A DNA stretch of 64,000 nucleotides from Vibrio nitrifigilis (GCF_015686695.1 NZ_JADPMR010000001.1:2976001-3040000); one strand, 5' to 3'. Positions 1-10,374 are shown, counted from the stretch's first letter. The notes: generated by a model from the sequence alone, not told the origin. Made by a program: numbers and translations.

Positions 1-1257
1 AATAGAGGATTGTTTGACGATCCGAAGTTGCTCTTCCAGACCTTTTCTAAGCGGTTGTATACAGGAACGATTGGTGAAGATGGACTTGACCCCTCTGGTT
101 TATATTGGGTGCCAAGCTCAAACAATAACGTGAATAAGCACATTCACCGACTGACGGCATTCACCGATTGGTTGGTAGACAAACAAGGTTCTGCGTCAAT
201 GAATCCCTTGCGTGATGCCACACCTCATGAGCAGCGATTGAATTACGCCGCATGGTATCGAAAAAATCAAAATGATTTCCTTGGTCATATCGAAGATAAG
301 ACCGTCAATAAAACCATCCGTAAGGCGCGAACCATTAAGGGGCGCACACCACTCACCAAAACCGAAGATGATGTTATCGCCTTTCCTGAAAAGCATTGGG
401 AGGATTTTTATATAAACGGCATTGGTGGTGCAAGTGACCCACGCGTGGCTCTCAGGGACAAATTAATACTCCTGCTCATGCACGGTGGCGGACTGCGCGA
501 AAGTGAAGCTTTAACGCTTTGGGTGACAGATGTGTTTGAAGATCCCTATGAGCCAGGTAGTGCTATCGTTCGAATTTATAATGAAGTCGATGGCAAAGCT
601 CCAAGTGACCCTGAAGTTCGCTCTAAAAATCAGAATAGAGAAACGTACTTAAAAGAAAAGTATGCGCGTATCCCTCGCCAACGCATGAAAGGCACTGCGC
701 ATCTTGGTTGGAAGAACCGTGTGGTTGACCATAAAGACAACTACATACAGGTTCAATGGTTTCCCACCGACTATGGCAAAGTGTTTATGTCACTGTGGAA
801 AAACTATCAAAAGTACCGCGCCAGTATAGACTGTCACCACCCTTATGCATTTATTTCGTTTCATCACCGCGCCTTCGGTAATCCTTATACCATCAACGCT
901 TTCCATGATAACTACGCCACCGGCTTGAAGCGCATTGGTTTAGAGCCAAACAAAGCAGAAGGCAAAGACCCTCACGGGCATCGACATAATTACGGTAGAC
1001 GACTGGAGCGTTCAGGTCTGAACCCTTTGGTGATCCGACGTTGTATGCACCACAAATCTCTGGACTCACAAATTCCCTACACAGGCAAAGGCCAGCAAGA
1101 AATCTCTGACGAACTGACCCAAGCCACGCTGCAACTGGCAAACCCTGAATCCAAAGTCAAAGCACTGGACTGGAAAGCTCTGGTTGAGCATGGCTTTGAT
1201 GACATCGACCCGCAGGGATACTTCACAGGCAAACATCCAAAATTGAGTGGTAAATAA
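1..1257 (+). CDS. gmtY: GMT tyrosine recombinase GmtY, 5' end cut by the window
   Basis: Tyrosine-family site-specific recombinase, expected to cut and rejoin the ends of the mobile island. The frame is open to base 1. A TTG at 10 would give 415 residues, but the true start is probably outside the window. Counting from that TTG, the catalytic set is visible: Arg163 in GLRESE, an HxxR motif (His322, Arg325), His348 and a nucleophile-like Tyr357 in PYTG. The stop overlaps the ATG of the next gene by one base, the first link in a coupled five-gene operon. The name rests on the trio of recombinase, large integrase-like protein and small protein, which is the order I recall for Gamma-Mobile-Trio modules (VPA1270-VPA1268 in V. 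parahaemolyticus). The recombinase call is firm; the GMT name is recognition without a search. Confidence 0.82.
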   Translation, partial: NRGLFDDPKLLFQTFSKRLYTGTIGEDGLDPSGLYWVPSSNNNVNKHIHRLTAFTDWLVDKQGSASMNPLRDATPHEQRLNYAAWYRKNQNDFLGHIEDKTVNKTIRKARTIKGRTPLTKTEDDVIAFPEKHWEDFYINGIGGASDPRVALRDKLILLLMHGGGLRESEALTLWVTDVFEDPYEPGSAIVRIYNEVDGKAPSDPEVRSKNQNRETYLKEKYARIPRQRMKGTAHLGWKNRVVDHKDNYIQVQWFPTDYGKVFMSLWKNYQKYRASIDCHHPYAFISFHHRAFGNPYTINAFHDNYATGLKRIGLEPNKAEGKDPHGHRHNYGRRLERSGLNPLVIRRCMHHKSLDSQIPYTGKGQQEISDELTQATLQLANPESKVKALDWKALVEHGFDDIDPQGYFTGKHPKLSGK

Positions 1258-3929
1258 TGGCAGGGAAAAAAGGTAAAAAACATGACGGACGTTCATCGGA
1301 TTTAACCTTCTCTTGGATGCTCACCACGCTTGGTGCTGAGTGGCAGCAATGGCAGGAATTGGCCGCAGAGTGGATGGTGACACAAAAAACTGGTACTCAA
1401 CACAAGCAGAAGGCGTTAACCCGCTTCTTTGAGTCTTATGTTGCTGAATATGTGACTTATGCGGTTGCCGATATAGATTTGTTTTTTAAGGGCTACAAAG
1501 GACATCAATGCTCCAGTGAAGAGTTGGAGAAACTAGCAAAAGCTCGATTAACAAATGCGTATGAAATTTCAGCGAGCGTCAATATCCCTTGCGACTTCAT
1601 CGACTTTGTTATTGAAAAAGTGTTCTCGGAAGAAGATGACAATGGCAAGCTAGTACCGCTGGTTCAAAATCCGCTTAGCAAAATTAAAAGACAAAACTCC
1701 ATTACCGAAACCGTGCGTAACCCCTTGCCATATCGCTATATTCAGGACTTACGCCAAATCCTCTGTCCACTGCCTGACAAAACTGAACTGACCGTCATTG
1801 AACAAAACCTCAAGGACGATGAACAACTTCTTCCTGCTTATCATTACCGCCACTTCAAGCACTGGACGTGGGCGCAGCAGCAGACAGGACAAACTAATGA
1901 AGGTCGTAGTGATGGTGACTGGTTTGAGGTTGAGCCAGAGCTGATTGATAAAACCGACCCGGATTGTGTTTGGCGCACCAAAGAAGTGACGCGAAATAAT
2001 AAGAAAATCACTATCAACCAAATCTGGTCGCCTGTCAAAGCGATGGTGATTTTCATGAAACTTCACCTACCACTGCGTACCTATCAGGTACGGATGCTCG
2101 ACAGTGGTGAAGCCGATACGTGGCGCTATGAAAACGGTCAATGGGTAGTGAACACCCAACATGATTTTGCACTTGGTAGCGAAAAACGCCCCTTCGGAAA
2201 AGGCATCTTCCACCGCATTCACGACACCATGACAGGGCTGTATTCAACAGGTCTATACATCAACACCAACAAAACCGCCGACCAGAACAAAGACGAACTG
2301 GAGCGAGGTTACATCATTCCTTGGCAGAACGAAGAAGCGCTGTACTGGCTGGAAAAACTGCGCAACTGGCAAGAAAAATACAACCCCATTGCAAAGCCCA
2401 CCGAGTGTACAACATTGCTGCGCAAGCATGTTGGCGCTAAGAAATCGGATAAGCAGCTAGAAAGCATGGGTGAGATTTCGTTTTTGTTTCGCGATGCTTC
2501 AGCAAAAGGTATGGACAAACAAAAGCCTTGTAGAGACCAAGCGGTAGACCCTTTCTGGTATCAACTCCTACTGACGCTAGAAAACCAACTCGCAGAGCAA
2601 GGCAACACCCTTGATAACGGTGAGCGCTTGAAACTGGTTGTGGATTATCCAGAAGGTACTCGGAAGACAGTCAGGGTAGCCACACTCTTTCCTTTGCACA
2701 GTTTACGTGTCTCACTCATCACGGCGTATACGATGGATACACAACTGCCACTGCCTGTGATTTCTAAGCTATTGGCAGGGCATACGCGCCTATTGATGAC
2801 TATCTACTACAACAAAATCACCCCATCGGTGATGGCTGAAAAAATGGACGAAGCACATGGAGAGTTGGATGCGAAATCCAAGCAATCGGTGCGCAACTTC
2901 CTCAAAAATGCCTCAATGGAGCAAATCCAATGCAAGATGGTGTATTACAGTGATGATAGCATTCAGGCGGCATTGGCTAACCGCAATCCAATCGGTTGGG
3001 AAGATCGCTCGTGTGGGATGTGTCTGGTTGGTGGTAACACCGCCAAATCGGATGAAGTCAGCACCCTTGGTGGCTGCTGGAACGGTGGTGAATTGCTCAA
3101 AGATTCATTCAACATACATGCCAGAGTTTACACTAGCGTACCTCACGGCCCTGAAAACTGTCCTCGCTGCCGCTGGTTTATTACCGAAGCACGCTACCTT
3201 CCCGCGCTCAATGCCCAATTTAACCAACTGAGTTACAAAGCGCATCAAGCGGCTAACCTCTCTGTGGAAATTGAAGGTGAGCTGGAAGCGTTGAAAGACG
3301 AGCAGTTCTTTTGTGAAGAGCAAGGTAAGCCGTTTATCAAGCACGATGAACTGCAAGCCCTACAGCGCCGCTGGGAAAAGCAGCAAGTCGAAGCCGATGA
3401 ATACGCAAAAGATTGGATAGCGAGCTTTGAACTTATTAATAAAATCATACGAGTCGAAGAAGACAGAAATGAGGACGACACCAAAGATAAGCTGATTGCA
3501 GTTGGCTCTGAGCAGGATGTCAGTTATGCCTTAAAGTTTGTTGAAACTGATTCAGAGTTATTGCACCTCTCCTTGATTTGTGAAGATGCAGAGATTTATC
3601 CAGATTTGCAGGACGAACTTCGTAAAACACCTGCTATTCAAAAGCGTTCAATGCAACTCAGTCGTGTGCTAATGAAAAAAGGTTTTGAGCCGATTTTCAT
3701 GGAAATGGACGATAAACAGCAACTTATCGCCGCCAATGCCATGCTGCGCCAGATGGTAAAAATTGCTGACCCTGACGATAAGCTTGAAGGCTACCGCAAG
3801 GTTGCTAACTATATTGAGGCGGGTGAATACCTGACTGATAATAAACTATTTTCTGCGGGTATCTATGCCCTGACCGATAAAGCGATTCGCCTTGATAGCA
3901 TCGTTTTACCCAAATTATTGGAGGACTAA
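1257..3929 (+). CDS. gmtZ: GMT integrase-like protein GmtZ (VPA1269 family)
   Basis: Large second protein of the trio, 890 residues, also related to tyrosine recombinases. Around residues 478-525 it has an HSLR box (His481, Arg484), then GHT near 511 and a YY pair near 519, which resembles the C-terminal half of the catalytic core. Further on, about residues 580-640, lie a CGMC pair, a single Cys and a CPRC pair, suggesting a zinc-binding element. The C-terminal 250 residues are charged and helical. The start ATG overlaps the gmtY stop and its own stop overlaps the gmtX start (TAATG at both joints), so the proteins are probably made in fixed ratio. It is likely a partner recombinase or architectural subunit; its individual role is not shown by the sequence. 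Confidence 0.8.
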   Translation: MAGKKGKKHDGRSSDLTFSWMLTTLGAEWQQWQELAAEWMVTQKTGTQHKQKALTRFFESYVAEYVTYAVADIDLFFKGYKGHQCSSEELEKLAKARLTNAYEISASVNIPCDFIDFVIEKVFSEEDDNGKLVPLVQNPLSKIKRQNSITETVRNPLPYRYIQDLRQILCPLPDKTELTVIEQNLKDDEQLLPAYHYRHFKHWTWAQQQTGQTNEGRSDGDWFEVEPELIDKTDPDCVWRTKEVTRNNKKITINQIWSPVKAMVIFMKLHLPLRTYQVRMLDSGEADTWRYENGQWVVNTQHDFALGSEKRPFGKGIFHRIHDTMTGLYSTGLYINTNKTADQNKDELERGYIIPWQNEEALYWLEKLRNWQEKYNPIAKPTECTTLLRKHVGAKKSDKQLESMGEISFLFRDASAKGMDKQKPCRDQAVDPFWYQLLLTLENQLAEQGNTLDNGERLKLVVDYPEGTRKTVRVATLFPLHSLRVSLITAYTMDTQLPLPVISKLLAGHTRLLMTIYYNKITPSVMAEKMDEAHGELDAKSKQSVRNFLKNASMEQIQCKMVYYSDDSIQAALANRNPIGWEDRSCGMCLVGGNTAKSDEVSTLGGCWNGGELLKDSFNIHARVYTSVPHGPENCPRCRWFITEARYLPALNAQFNQLSYKAHQAANLSVEIEGELEALKDEQFFCEEQGKPFIKHDELQALQRRWEKQQVEADEYAKDWIASFELINKIIRVEEDRNEDDTKDKLIAVGSEQDVSYALKFVETDSELLHLSLICEDAEIYPDLQDELRKTPAIQKRSMQLSRVLMKKGFEPIFMEMDDKQQLIAANAMLRQMVKIADPDDKLEGYRKVANYIEAGEYLTDNKLFSAGIYALTDKAIRLDSIVLPKLLED

Positions 3930-4606
3930 TGGAACTCGATATTGATGTTATTCTGGCTGACTTAAAAGAAGGCAAAGTCCCTCGCACGCAGCAAAGCCTC
4001 GATAAGCTCAACGACATACTGAAAGCCTATGCGGAATCAGGTCAGCGCGACTTCTCCATTACGCAAATTGGCCGAGTGTCTGCTGAAAATGGCGGATTGG
4101 CGTATGAGGCTTTGCGTGCTACCCGTAACAAGCACTACCGAACACTCATCGAAGCATGGGCGGCAAAATGTAATACCAATACCAAAAAACCGCTATCCAA
4201 CACCTCTCGTTCTAAATCCATTCCTGCGGATAATAAGTTGTTAGAGCGCATTCCAGACCCTGCGGTACGCGCCTTGTTTGGTCAAATCATTGCTGAGCGT
4301 AACCGCTACCGCAAAGAGGTCAATTTGCTCAAGCAGCACGCTAATATCACCATCGACAAACGCCCTGTGCGCCAGTTTGATACCAGAGCAGAGCCAAGTG
4401 TGGAAGTGCTGCCATCCCTATCAGGTGTACTAATCGAATCAGAGAAAAAAGCCTTAGCGTATGCTATTTCTGATGAATGCATGGAGAAGAACGACTGGCA
4501 AACCACTCAGGCAGGTCAGGTGAAGAACATGGAGGACAACAACGAAGTATTCCCTAGAGGCTTTGTCACAGGACTTCGCAAACTGTTGGGTAAGGTAGAT
4601 GACTAA
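3929..4606 (+). CDS. gmtX: GMT protein GmtX
   Basis: Third member of the trio, 225 residues, mostly helical and basic. The N-terminal 70 residues resemble a small DNA-binding unit (TQIGRVSAENGGLAYEALRATRNKHYRTLIEAW). A predicted coiled-coil stretch around residues 120-145 (IIAERNRYRKEVNLLKQH) follows. There is no enzyme motif. It overlaps the stop codons of both neighbours, so it is translated with gmtZ and the next gene. By analogy with Tn554-like elements, where a small third protein assists two recombinases, it may be an accessory or orientation factor; that is inference. Confidence 0.72.
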   Translation: MELDIDVILADLKEGKVPRTQQSLDKLNDILKAYAESGQRDFSITQIGRVSAENGGLAYEALRATRNKHYRTLIEAWAAKCNTNTKKPLSNTSRSKSIPADNKLLERIPDPAVRALFGQIIAERNRYRKEVNLLKQHANITIDKRPVRQFDTRAEPSVEVLPSLSGVLIESEKKALAYAISDECMEKNDWQTTQAGQVKNMEDNNEVFPRGFVTGLRKLLGKVDD

Positions 4607-5043
4607 TGGCAAGTGGGCAGCAAAAAGCACAGCAAAACCTTGAGGCATTTGAAGTCTGGAAAGCCACACAGACGGACGATGAGTTTAAACAAATCGTGTT
4701 CCGAGGTCAGCTTAACCGTATCGAAGTGGCAAAGGGTATCGGTTGTGGAAAATCGGCTTTAAACCAAAATCCCGCCCTCAAAAAAGCACTCAAAGCACTA
4801 GAGGGCGAGTTACGTGATAGAGGTGTGCTTCCGCCTCTTACGGAAGCTGCCAAGAAAAACGCGGATAAGCTCAAAGCCTACGACAACACAGCCAATCGCA
4901 AGCTGATCGACTCAAAGCGGGTGTCGTCATTAGAGGCTGAGAATATTGAATTGAAAGCTAAGGTCAAGGAGCTTGAAAAGCGACCTGAGCGCTTTGGTGA
5001 GCTGTCTGAAACCTTATCTGTAATGGGGTTGATGCCACGATGA
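4606..5043 (+). CDS. VPA1267-family protein of the GMT operon
   Basis: A 145-residue protein with a possible helix-turn-helix region (residues 34-60, RIEVAKGIGCGKSALNQNPALKKALKAL) and a C-terminal coiled coil (about residues 105-130, VSSLEAENIELKAKVKELEK). This layout suggests a small DNA-binding dimer. The start overlaps the gmtX stop (TAATG) and its TGA overlaps the ATG of the helicase gene, so it belongs to the same transcript. I recall small proteins of this type directly downstream of GMT trios. Its function is unknown. Confidence 0.7.
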   Translation: MASGQQKAQQNLEAFEVWKATQTDDEFKQIVFRGQLNRIEVAKGIGCGKSALNQNPALKKALKALEGELRDRGVLPPLTEAAKKNADKLKAYDNTANRKLIDSKRVSSLEAENIELKAKVKELEKRPERFGELSETLSVMGLMPR

Positions 5044-7206
5044 ATACCGCTTTGCATGAAGACCAGATGCGTGTCACCAGTGTCCCTTATCGCTCGAATA
5101 AACTCGTGATATTCAGCGGTGTGCCGCTGGCGAAAAACTCTTACAAAACCAATAGCGGCAAGTATTACGTCACCATCAAAGCCAACCCCGATAGCATCCC
5201 TGTACAACCTACGTTGGGTCAGCATTGGTCAGTCAAAGGCACTCGCCAGATAGAAAACATGGAGGTAGGCGATTATGTAATGCAGCAGCACACTTATGAA
5301 TCACCCAAGCATATTGAATGCACTTTACCCGAAACAGGTGAGCAACTGATACGCTTTATCGCCAGAGAAAGTGACTTCAAGGGTATTGGTGAAAGCAAAG
5401 CCAGGGCGCTCTGGCAGCTCCTAGGTAAAGACTTTCATGCCACACTGAAAAATGACACCCCAGAGTCCAGAAAGCGTCTGACATCGATTCTGAGTGAAGA
5501 TTCAGTGGAAGCGCTCTTTAAGGGGTACGACAAATACAAAAATCTGGCACATTGCAACTGGATGAGTGAGTACAACATCCCCGCCAGTGTGCAGCAACGG
5601 CTGCTCAAGCATCACGGTGAAGCCTCCATAGAGGTAATTAAGGGTAATCCTTATGCTTTGATGGGCTTTGGTCTTTCGTTCAGTGCCATTGAAGATATTA
5701 TCAAGGTAACGGATTTTAAGAGCGATGTTGCGCAGGATGACCCAAGAAGGCTCAGCGCTGCTCTGGAAATGGCGATTCGCAAGGAGATTGAAAAAGGTCA
5801 CACCTATACCACTCATGCCAATGTGCGCCCTTATCTCAACAAACTACTGAAAGACAAAACACTGGTCACTCAGGCGTTCCAATCAGGTCATGATAAAGCT
5901 CAGTATATTTTAAATCCCGACACCGGAGCCTACCATCCAACGGCGCAACTTCTGATGGAAAGTGTCGTAGCCAAACGGCTAAATATACTGATTAAGCGAA
6001 ATGACTTGTTTGACGAAAACGCCAATGCTGCGTATTGCTCTGCGGCTGCCGAGCTTCCCTACGAATTAACTCCTAAACAAATCGAAACCGTAACAACGTG
6101 TCTGGATAATTCGGTAAGCTGTATTACGGGCGGTGCAGGAACAGGCAAGACAACGGTACTCAGAACGGTTCTCAGGGCTTACCATCAACTTGGATTTGAA
6201 ATACACGCCGTTGCGCTCAGCGGTCGTGCTGCCATGAGACTTCATGAGTCCATCGGTTTTGTTACCTCAACCATTGCCAAATTGCTGCGTGAAGACCCCA
6301 TAGAACCCAGTGTCGAGAAAACAAATCACCTACTGGTGATTGATGAGGCAAGCATGATTGACTTGCCAACCATGTATCGTCTTGTGAATCACATTCACCC
6401 CTCTGTACGATTGATATTCACTGGCGACCCCGACCAACTTCCACCAATCGGCTGCGGCAAGGTGTTGGCAGACATCGTTGAAGCAAAAACGGTGGCGAAT
6501 ACGATACTAGATATCGTCAAGAGACAGGAAGGTTCAACGGGTATCCCCGAATACTCAAAGCTCATCAATCAAGGTGTGATGCCTGAACAATTAAGCACAG
6601 GTGCAATACACTTTCACGAAACCGATAAAACAGACATTGCCAAAGTCTGTTGTGAGCTTTACCAAGAATCCCCTAAAAGCAGTCGTGTCATGGCTCCAAC
6701 CAAGGCGCTCGTATCAGAAACCAATAAACTCATCCAGCAAGCGGTCAACCCAGACAGTGACAGCCTTGAGTTCGAAATCAATGGTGACAAAGTTCTTTTT
6801 GCCACTTCGCCTCAATGATGCGGTGTTATTTACGCAGAATCATTACGACAAAGGCATTCAGAACGGCTCACTTGGGACACTAACCAGCGTCAAACCTTCT
6901 GGTGATAGTTACGGGGAAGTCTCACTGGATACGGGTGAAAAGGTCGAGATAACACAATCCGTTCTTGACTGCATGGAACTGGGTTATGCAATCACCTTGC
7001 ACAAAGCCCAAGGGTCACAGTTCCCACGCATCATTATTGCCCTGCAAAAAGGTAGGATAGTCGATAGAGCTTGGCTCTATACGGCAATCACGAGAGCGGA
7101 AAGTGAAATCCATATCGTTGGTAGTCGTGATGATATGAAGCAGATCACCGAGGCACCTAGTCACTCTCATAAGCGGAATAGCTACCTAAAGGAACTGTTG
7201 AGTTAG
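5040..7206 (+). pseudogene. RecD2-like DNA helicase, frameshifted
   Basis: Superfamily 1 helicase of the RecD/TraA type, last gene of the GMT operon. The first frame (5040-6818) has a helix-hairpin-helix-like GIGESKAR segment, Walker A GGAGTGKTT near residue 365 and a DEAS Walker B near residue 436. It then runs into a premature TGA. The coding sequence continues in the +1 frame from about 6790 with RLNDAVLFTQN and the late helicase motif ITLHKAQGSQFPRIII, ending at 7206. The two frames are collinear and together would make a normal protein of about 720 residues. The break lies near the aaagttctttttg stretch and fits a single inserted base after GDK. The ATPase half may be made, but motifs IV to VI would be missing. 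A sequencing error cannot be excluded. Confidence 0.75.
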
Positions 7207-7218
7207 CAATTTCAAACT

Positions 7219-7553
7219 CGTTTTTGCCCCAAACCTTCTCAGCCTACAATTTAGGGCACGTTTCTCTTTCCACTAATTGACCTACTTTTTTTAATGTGAG
7301 GTCCATATTGGGGCGAATTTCTCTTGAATGTACACTTAAACTTTTTGGAAAGCATAACTTAGCAATTTAACAAGAACTTCTTAGAGAAATAATTTTAAAG
7401 TCGTTATTCATCGAGCCTTGAGTCAGAACCAACAATTAAATAAATATAACTTTAACTGCTAACGATAATAGAATTATGCCTGAGATTTTATCAATCAGTG
7501 AAGCTTTAGCTCGTATTCTTTCTATCACATTGCTACTTGAAAGAATAATCGCT
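7219..7553 (+). repeat. Left copy of a ~330 bp inverted repeat
   Basis: This stretch begins 13 bases after the helicase stop and runs into the 3' part of the lysE gene. The same sequence, diverged, lies in reverse orientation at 12204-12534. Shared blocks include the lysE C-terminal codons, the tract around cataacttagcaattt, and the segment around gggcacgtttctctttc. The two copies enclose lysE, lysR, IS110 and the IS3 element. Confidence 0.85.
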
Positions 7554-8047
7554 ATCAATGTATACCAAAGACCATCTAGTAATGGCGGAATAACTGAAAT
7601 TATCGCCTTATCTTGTACTGCTTGAGACACTCCAATAAATTGGCTAAATAATGCTATGAAAAACAATGCTATTTTTGGATTTAAAATCGATATAGCAAAC
7701 CCATCTCTTATTGCTTCGAGTATGCTACTTTTTTCTCCAGACTTCAGTTTGTCCTCAATTCCCCCTTTCGATAAAAGAGAACGAACACCTAAATAGGCCA
7801 AATAAGCAGCTCCTAGATAAGTTATGGATTTGAATGCGAAAGGTGAACGTTCGAGCACTAGTGATAAACCGCTAATCGTCAATATTGCATAAATTAATAT
7901 ACCTAATGAATGTGACCATGCAGTTGTTACTCCGTATAAACGCCCTCCGGAAAGTGAATGCTTGGCTACAACAGCAAGGCTAGGGCCGGGAGACATTGCG
8001 CCAAGTAAACAAATACTTAATAAGGTACTAAAGAATGTGAATGTCAT
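7436..8047 (-). CDS. LysE/RhtB-family amino-acid exporter
   Basis: Inner-membrane exporter of 203 residues, the normal size for LysE/RhtB proteins, which expel amino acids or homoserine lactone-like metabolites. The N-terminus carries the family signature GAMSPGPSLAVVAKHSLSGGRLYGV (about residues 16-40). Some six hydrophobic segments are spread along the chain. The ATG is preceded by a good AAGGAG. The lysR gene lies upstream on the same strand, 116 bases away. The last 37 codons are duplicated as a fragment near 12.2 kb. The substrate cannot be read from sequence. Confidence 0.85.
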   Translation of the reverse strand: MTFTFFSTLLSICLLGAMSPGPSLAVVAKHSLSGGRLYGVTTAWSHSLGILIYAILTISGLSLVLERSPFAFKSITYLGAAYLAYLGVRSLLSKGGIEDKLKSGEKSSILEAIRDGFAISILNPKIALFFIALFSQFIGVSQAVQDKAIISVIPPLLDGLWYTLIAIILSSSNVIERIRAKASLIDKISGIILLSLAVKVIFI

Positions 8048-8163
8048 GATTTTCTCCTTTTCTGGTAAGGATAATTAAGCCAGTCCATGCAAGGAAATCA
8101 TAATTAATCATGATTGGTATGATGCAAGGTAATAGTGCTGTTAATTTGATTTATTTAGATCCA

Positions 8164-9084
8164 TTACGATAGATGGATAGAATTTTCGCTATCTTGCATT
8201 GAAAGTACAATTTGCTCCCTGACCCATTTATGGCTAACGTCATTATCAAATTTTGGATGCCAAATTAACCAATATTTATTGATATCCACATCAAATGGGA
8301 GATTTTTATGCGTTATAGCCCAGAACTTTGATAGGTTTTTAGCAATGTGTAATGGCACAACCATTAAAGCATCAGTTTGTATCAATCGACTGACTGCTGC
8401 GGTAAAAAACGGTACTTGAAGGGAAATTTCCCGATGTAGGTTCAATAAGCTTAATTGCTGATCAATCATTGAGTCTTTATCTGCTCCTCCTGTGATTTTT
8501 ATATGAGGATACGACAGTAGCTCTGTAACACCTAAATTATTCTTACTCGATAATGGATGCTGTTTGCGCATTACGAGAACTGAATGGTCACTGCCTATGA
8601 ATAGACTCGATACGTCCTTGGGCTTTTCTGGAAGCATTGTTGAAGCAATATCGATACCTAACTCATGTAATCGCTCGATATTGACCGGATGCCATAGTTG
8701 GTAATTGATTTTCAGCTGTGGGGCTAATGAATTAAGTCTAGAGCAAATGTCGGGTAAGACGTATTGAGCAACATAATCACTGGATGAAATGATCAATTCT
8801 CCTGACCAATTTTCAGGTTCAAATGTAATGTCAGATAATAAGTGTTCAAAATCCCCAAAGAATGAGTCTAATTTTGCTTTAAGTATTTCGGCTTTAGGAG
8901 TCAGAACAAAATAATTAGAACTGCGCACTAATAAATCGTCGTTACACATTTCCCTTAACTGAGCTAACTGTCTGCTAACTGCCGATTGGGTGATATGAAG
9001 CCGCTTCGCTGCATTACTTACATGAGCTTCTTGTAAGAGAATATGTAGTGACTTCAATAAATTTAGATTGGTATTTTGAAACAT
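8164..9084 (-). CDS. LysR-family transcriptional regulator
   Basis: LysR-type regulator of about 306 residues. The N-terminal winged helix-turn-helix is clear (LHILLQEAHVSNAAKRLHITQSAVSRQLAQLREMCNDDLLVR), followed by a substrate-binding-like effector domain that starts near residue 90. I chose the ATG at 9084; a TTG five codons upstream is also in frame. It is encoded just upstream of the lysE exporter on the same strand and probably controls it, as is common for LysE/RhtB exporters. The C-terminal region (VSRLIQTDALMVVPLHIA) is typical of the PcpR/NodD-like branch. Intact. Confidence 0.87.
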   Translation of the reverse strand: MFQNTNLNLLKSLHILLQEAHVSNAAKRLHITQSAVSRQLAQLREMCNDDLLVRSSNYFVLTPKAEILKAKLDSFFGDFEHLLSDITFEPENWSGELIISSSDYVAQYVLPDICSRLNSLAPQLKINYQLWHPVNIERLHELGIDIASTMLPEKPKDVSSLFIGSDHSVLVMRKQHPLSSKNNLGVTELLSYPHIKITGGADKDSMIDQQLSLLNLHREISLQVPFFTAAVSRLIQTDALMVVPLHIAKNLSKFWAITHKNLPFDVDINKYWLIWHPKFDNDVSHKWVREQIVLSMQDSENSIHLS

Positions 9085-9357
9085 AATTTGAGTGCTCAAA
9101 TATCCTAATTCTTTGTTACTTATGAATAATGTACTAGCGATCTTATACTGCCAATCTTGATGTTATCATGTAAATAAACATTTAGTATTGAGAGGGAACT
9201 GAATCCGTGGTTTAAGACATGTTAGTAAGCCACTTTCCTATACAAAAAGTAATGTATTACTTGCTAATTTAGTAAAGTTGCTGTCACGATAATAAGATGG
9301 TACGCCCCACACCTACACTAAAATCAGTCTTATCACTGCAAATTGGAGGGTGCCATC

Positions 9358-10374
9358 ATGTCAGATATTAATATTATTGGTATTGATATTGGGAAAAATC
9401 TTTTTCATTTAATTGCTCATGACAGAAAAGGAAATGAGATTTTCCGAAAAAAATTAAATAGAGCAAAATCAATTCAGTTCCTTTCTACATTAGAGCCTAC
9501 AATCATTGCTATGGAAGCTTGCTGCGGTGCTCATTGGCTCGCTAGAAAGTGTCAAGAATTCGGGCACGATGTAAAATTGATTCCACCTCAATATGTAAAA
9601 CCTTATGTAAAAACTAATAAAAATGATTTCATTGATGCGGATGCTATAGCAGAGGCCGCTATGCGTCCGAAAATGCGATTTGTCTCTCCTAAAAGTGAAC
9701 AAGCTCAAATAGGTGTATTGATTCGAAGAATACGTTCTGGCTACATAAGAGAAAGAACAACATGTATGAATAGAATAGGTTCCATCTTGTTAGAGTTCGG
9801 ACTCAGTTTTCCCCGAGGATACCACCATATGAAGAACCTATTGCAATGGTTAGCTGAGCAAAAAGAGCCTATACCACCTATGGTGATTGCAGAAGTTACG
9901 AACTTACTAGATTATTATCATTTACTTAATAAATGGGTAGCAGAGCAAGAACGAAAATTAGATGAGATAAATAAGGACAATGACCTTATGGATTTACTAC
10001 AAGGGATACCAGGTGTAGGTCCTATGACTGCTTCTTGTTGTTTATCGGCAGTAGGTGAGCCTAAAGATTTTAAGAATGGAAGAAATTTTTCAGCTTGGAT
10101 AGGTTTGGTACCTCATCAATATTCAACTGGAGGTAAATCCAAAATGTTGGGAATATCTAAGCGAGGGAACAAAGAACTTCGAGAATTGTTTGTTCATGCA
10201 GCAAGGTCAGTTATGTGGCGAGATAAATCTGCAGAGCATTATTTTGGATCTTGGTTACTTGAGTTAAAACGACGAAAACCGTTTAACGTAGCTGTTGTTG
10301 CATTGGCAAATAAGCTTGCAAGGATAGCGTGGGCTGTGATGTCCAACCATAAACCTTTTGAATTAAGAAATTAA
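9358..10374 (+). CDS. IS110-family transposase (DEDD recombinase)
   Basis: RNA-guided DEDD transposase of 338 residues. The N-terminal RuvC-like domain shows GIDIGKNLFH with the first Asp, MEACCGAHW with the Glu, and NKNDFIDADAIAEA with the two later Asp residues. The C-terminal Tnp_20 domain (LQGIPGVGPMTASCCLSAVGEPKDF onward) carries the conserved Ser region and the HAARSVMW end. The ATG at 9358 has a GGAGGG ribosome site eight bases upstream and is preferred to the TTG at 9343. No lesion is visible, so the enzyme could be active. Confidence 0.93.
   Translation: MSDINIIGIDIGKNLFHLIAHDRKGNEIFRKKLNRAKSIQFLSTLEPTIIAMEACCGAHWLARKCQEFGHDVKLIPPQYVKPYVKTNKNDFIDADAIAEAAMRPKMRFVSPKSEQAQIGVLIRRIRSGYIRERTTCMNRIGSILLEFGLSFPRGYHHMKNLLQWLAEQKEPIPPMVIAEVTNLLDYYHLLNKWVAEQERKLDEINKDNDLMDLLQGIPGVGPMTASCCLSAVGEPKDFKNGRNFSAWIGLVPHQYSTGGKSKMLGISKRGNKELRELFVHAARSVMWRDKSAEHYFGSWLLELKRRKPFNVAVVALANKLARIAWAVMSNHKPFELRN

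Noticed and set aside
5040..7206. Programmed frameshift to make two helicase products
   Set aside because: The shift goes to the +1 frame and there is no stop-codon pause or pseudoknot that I can see; a simple insertion explains it better.
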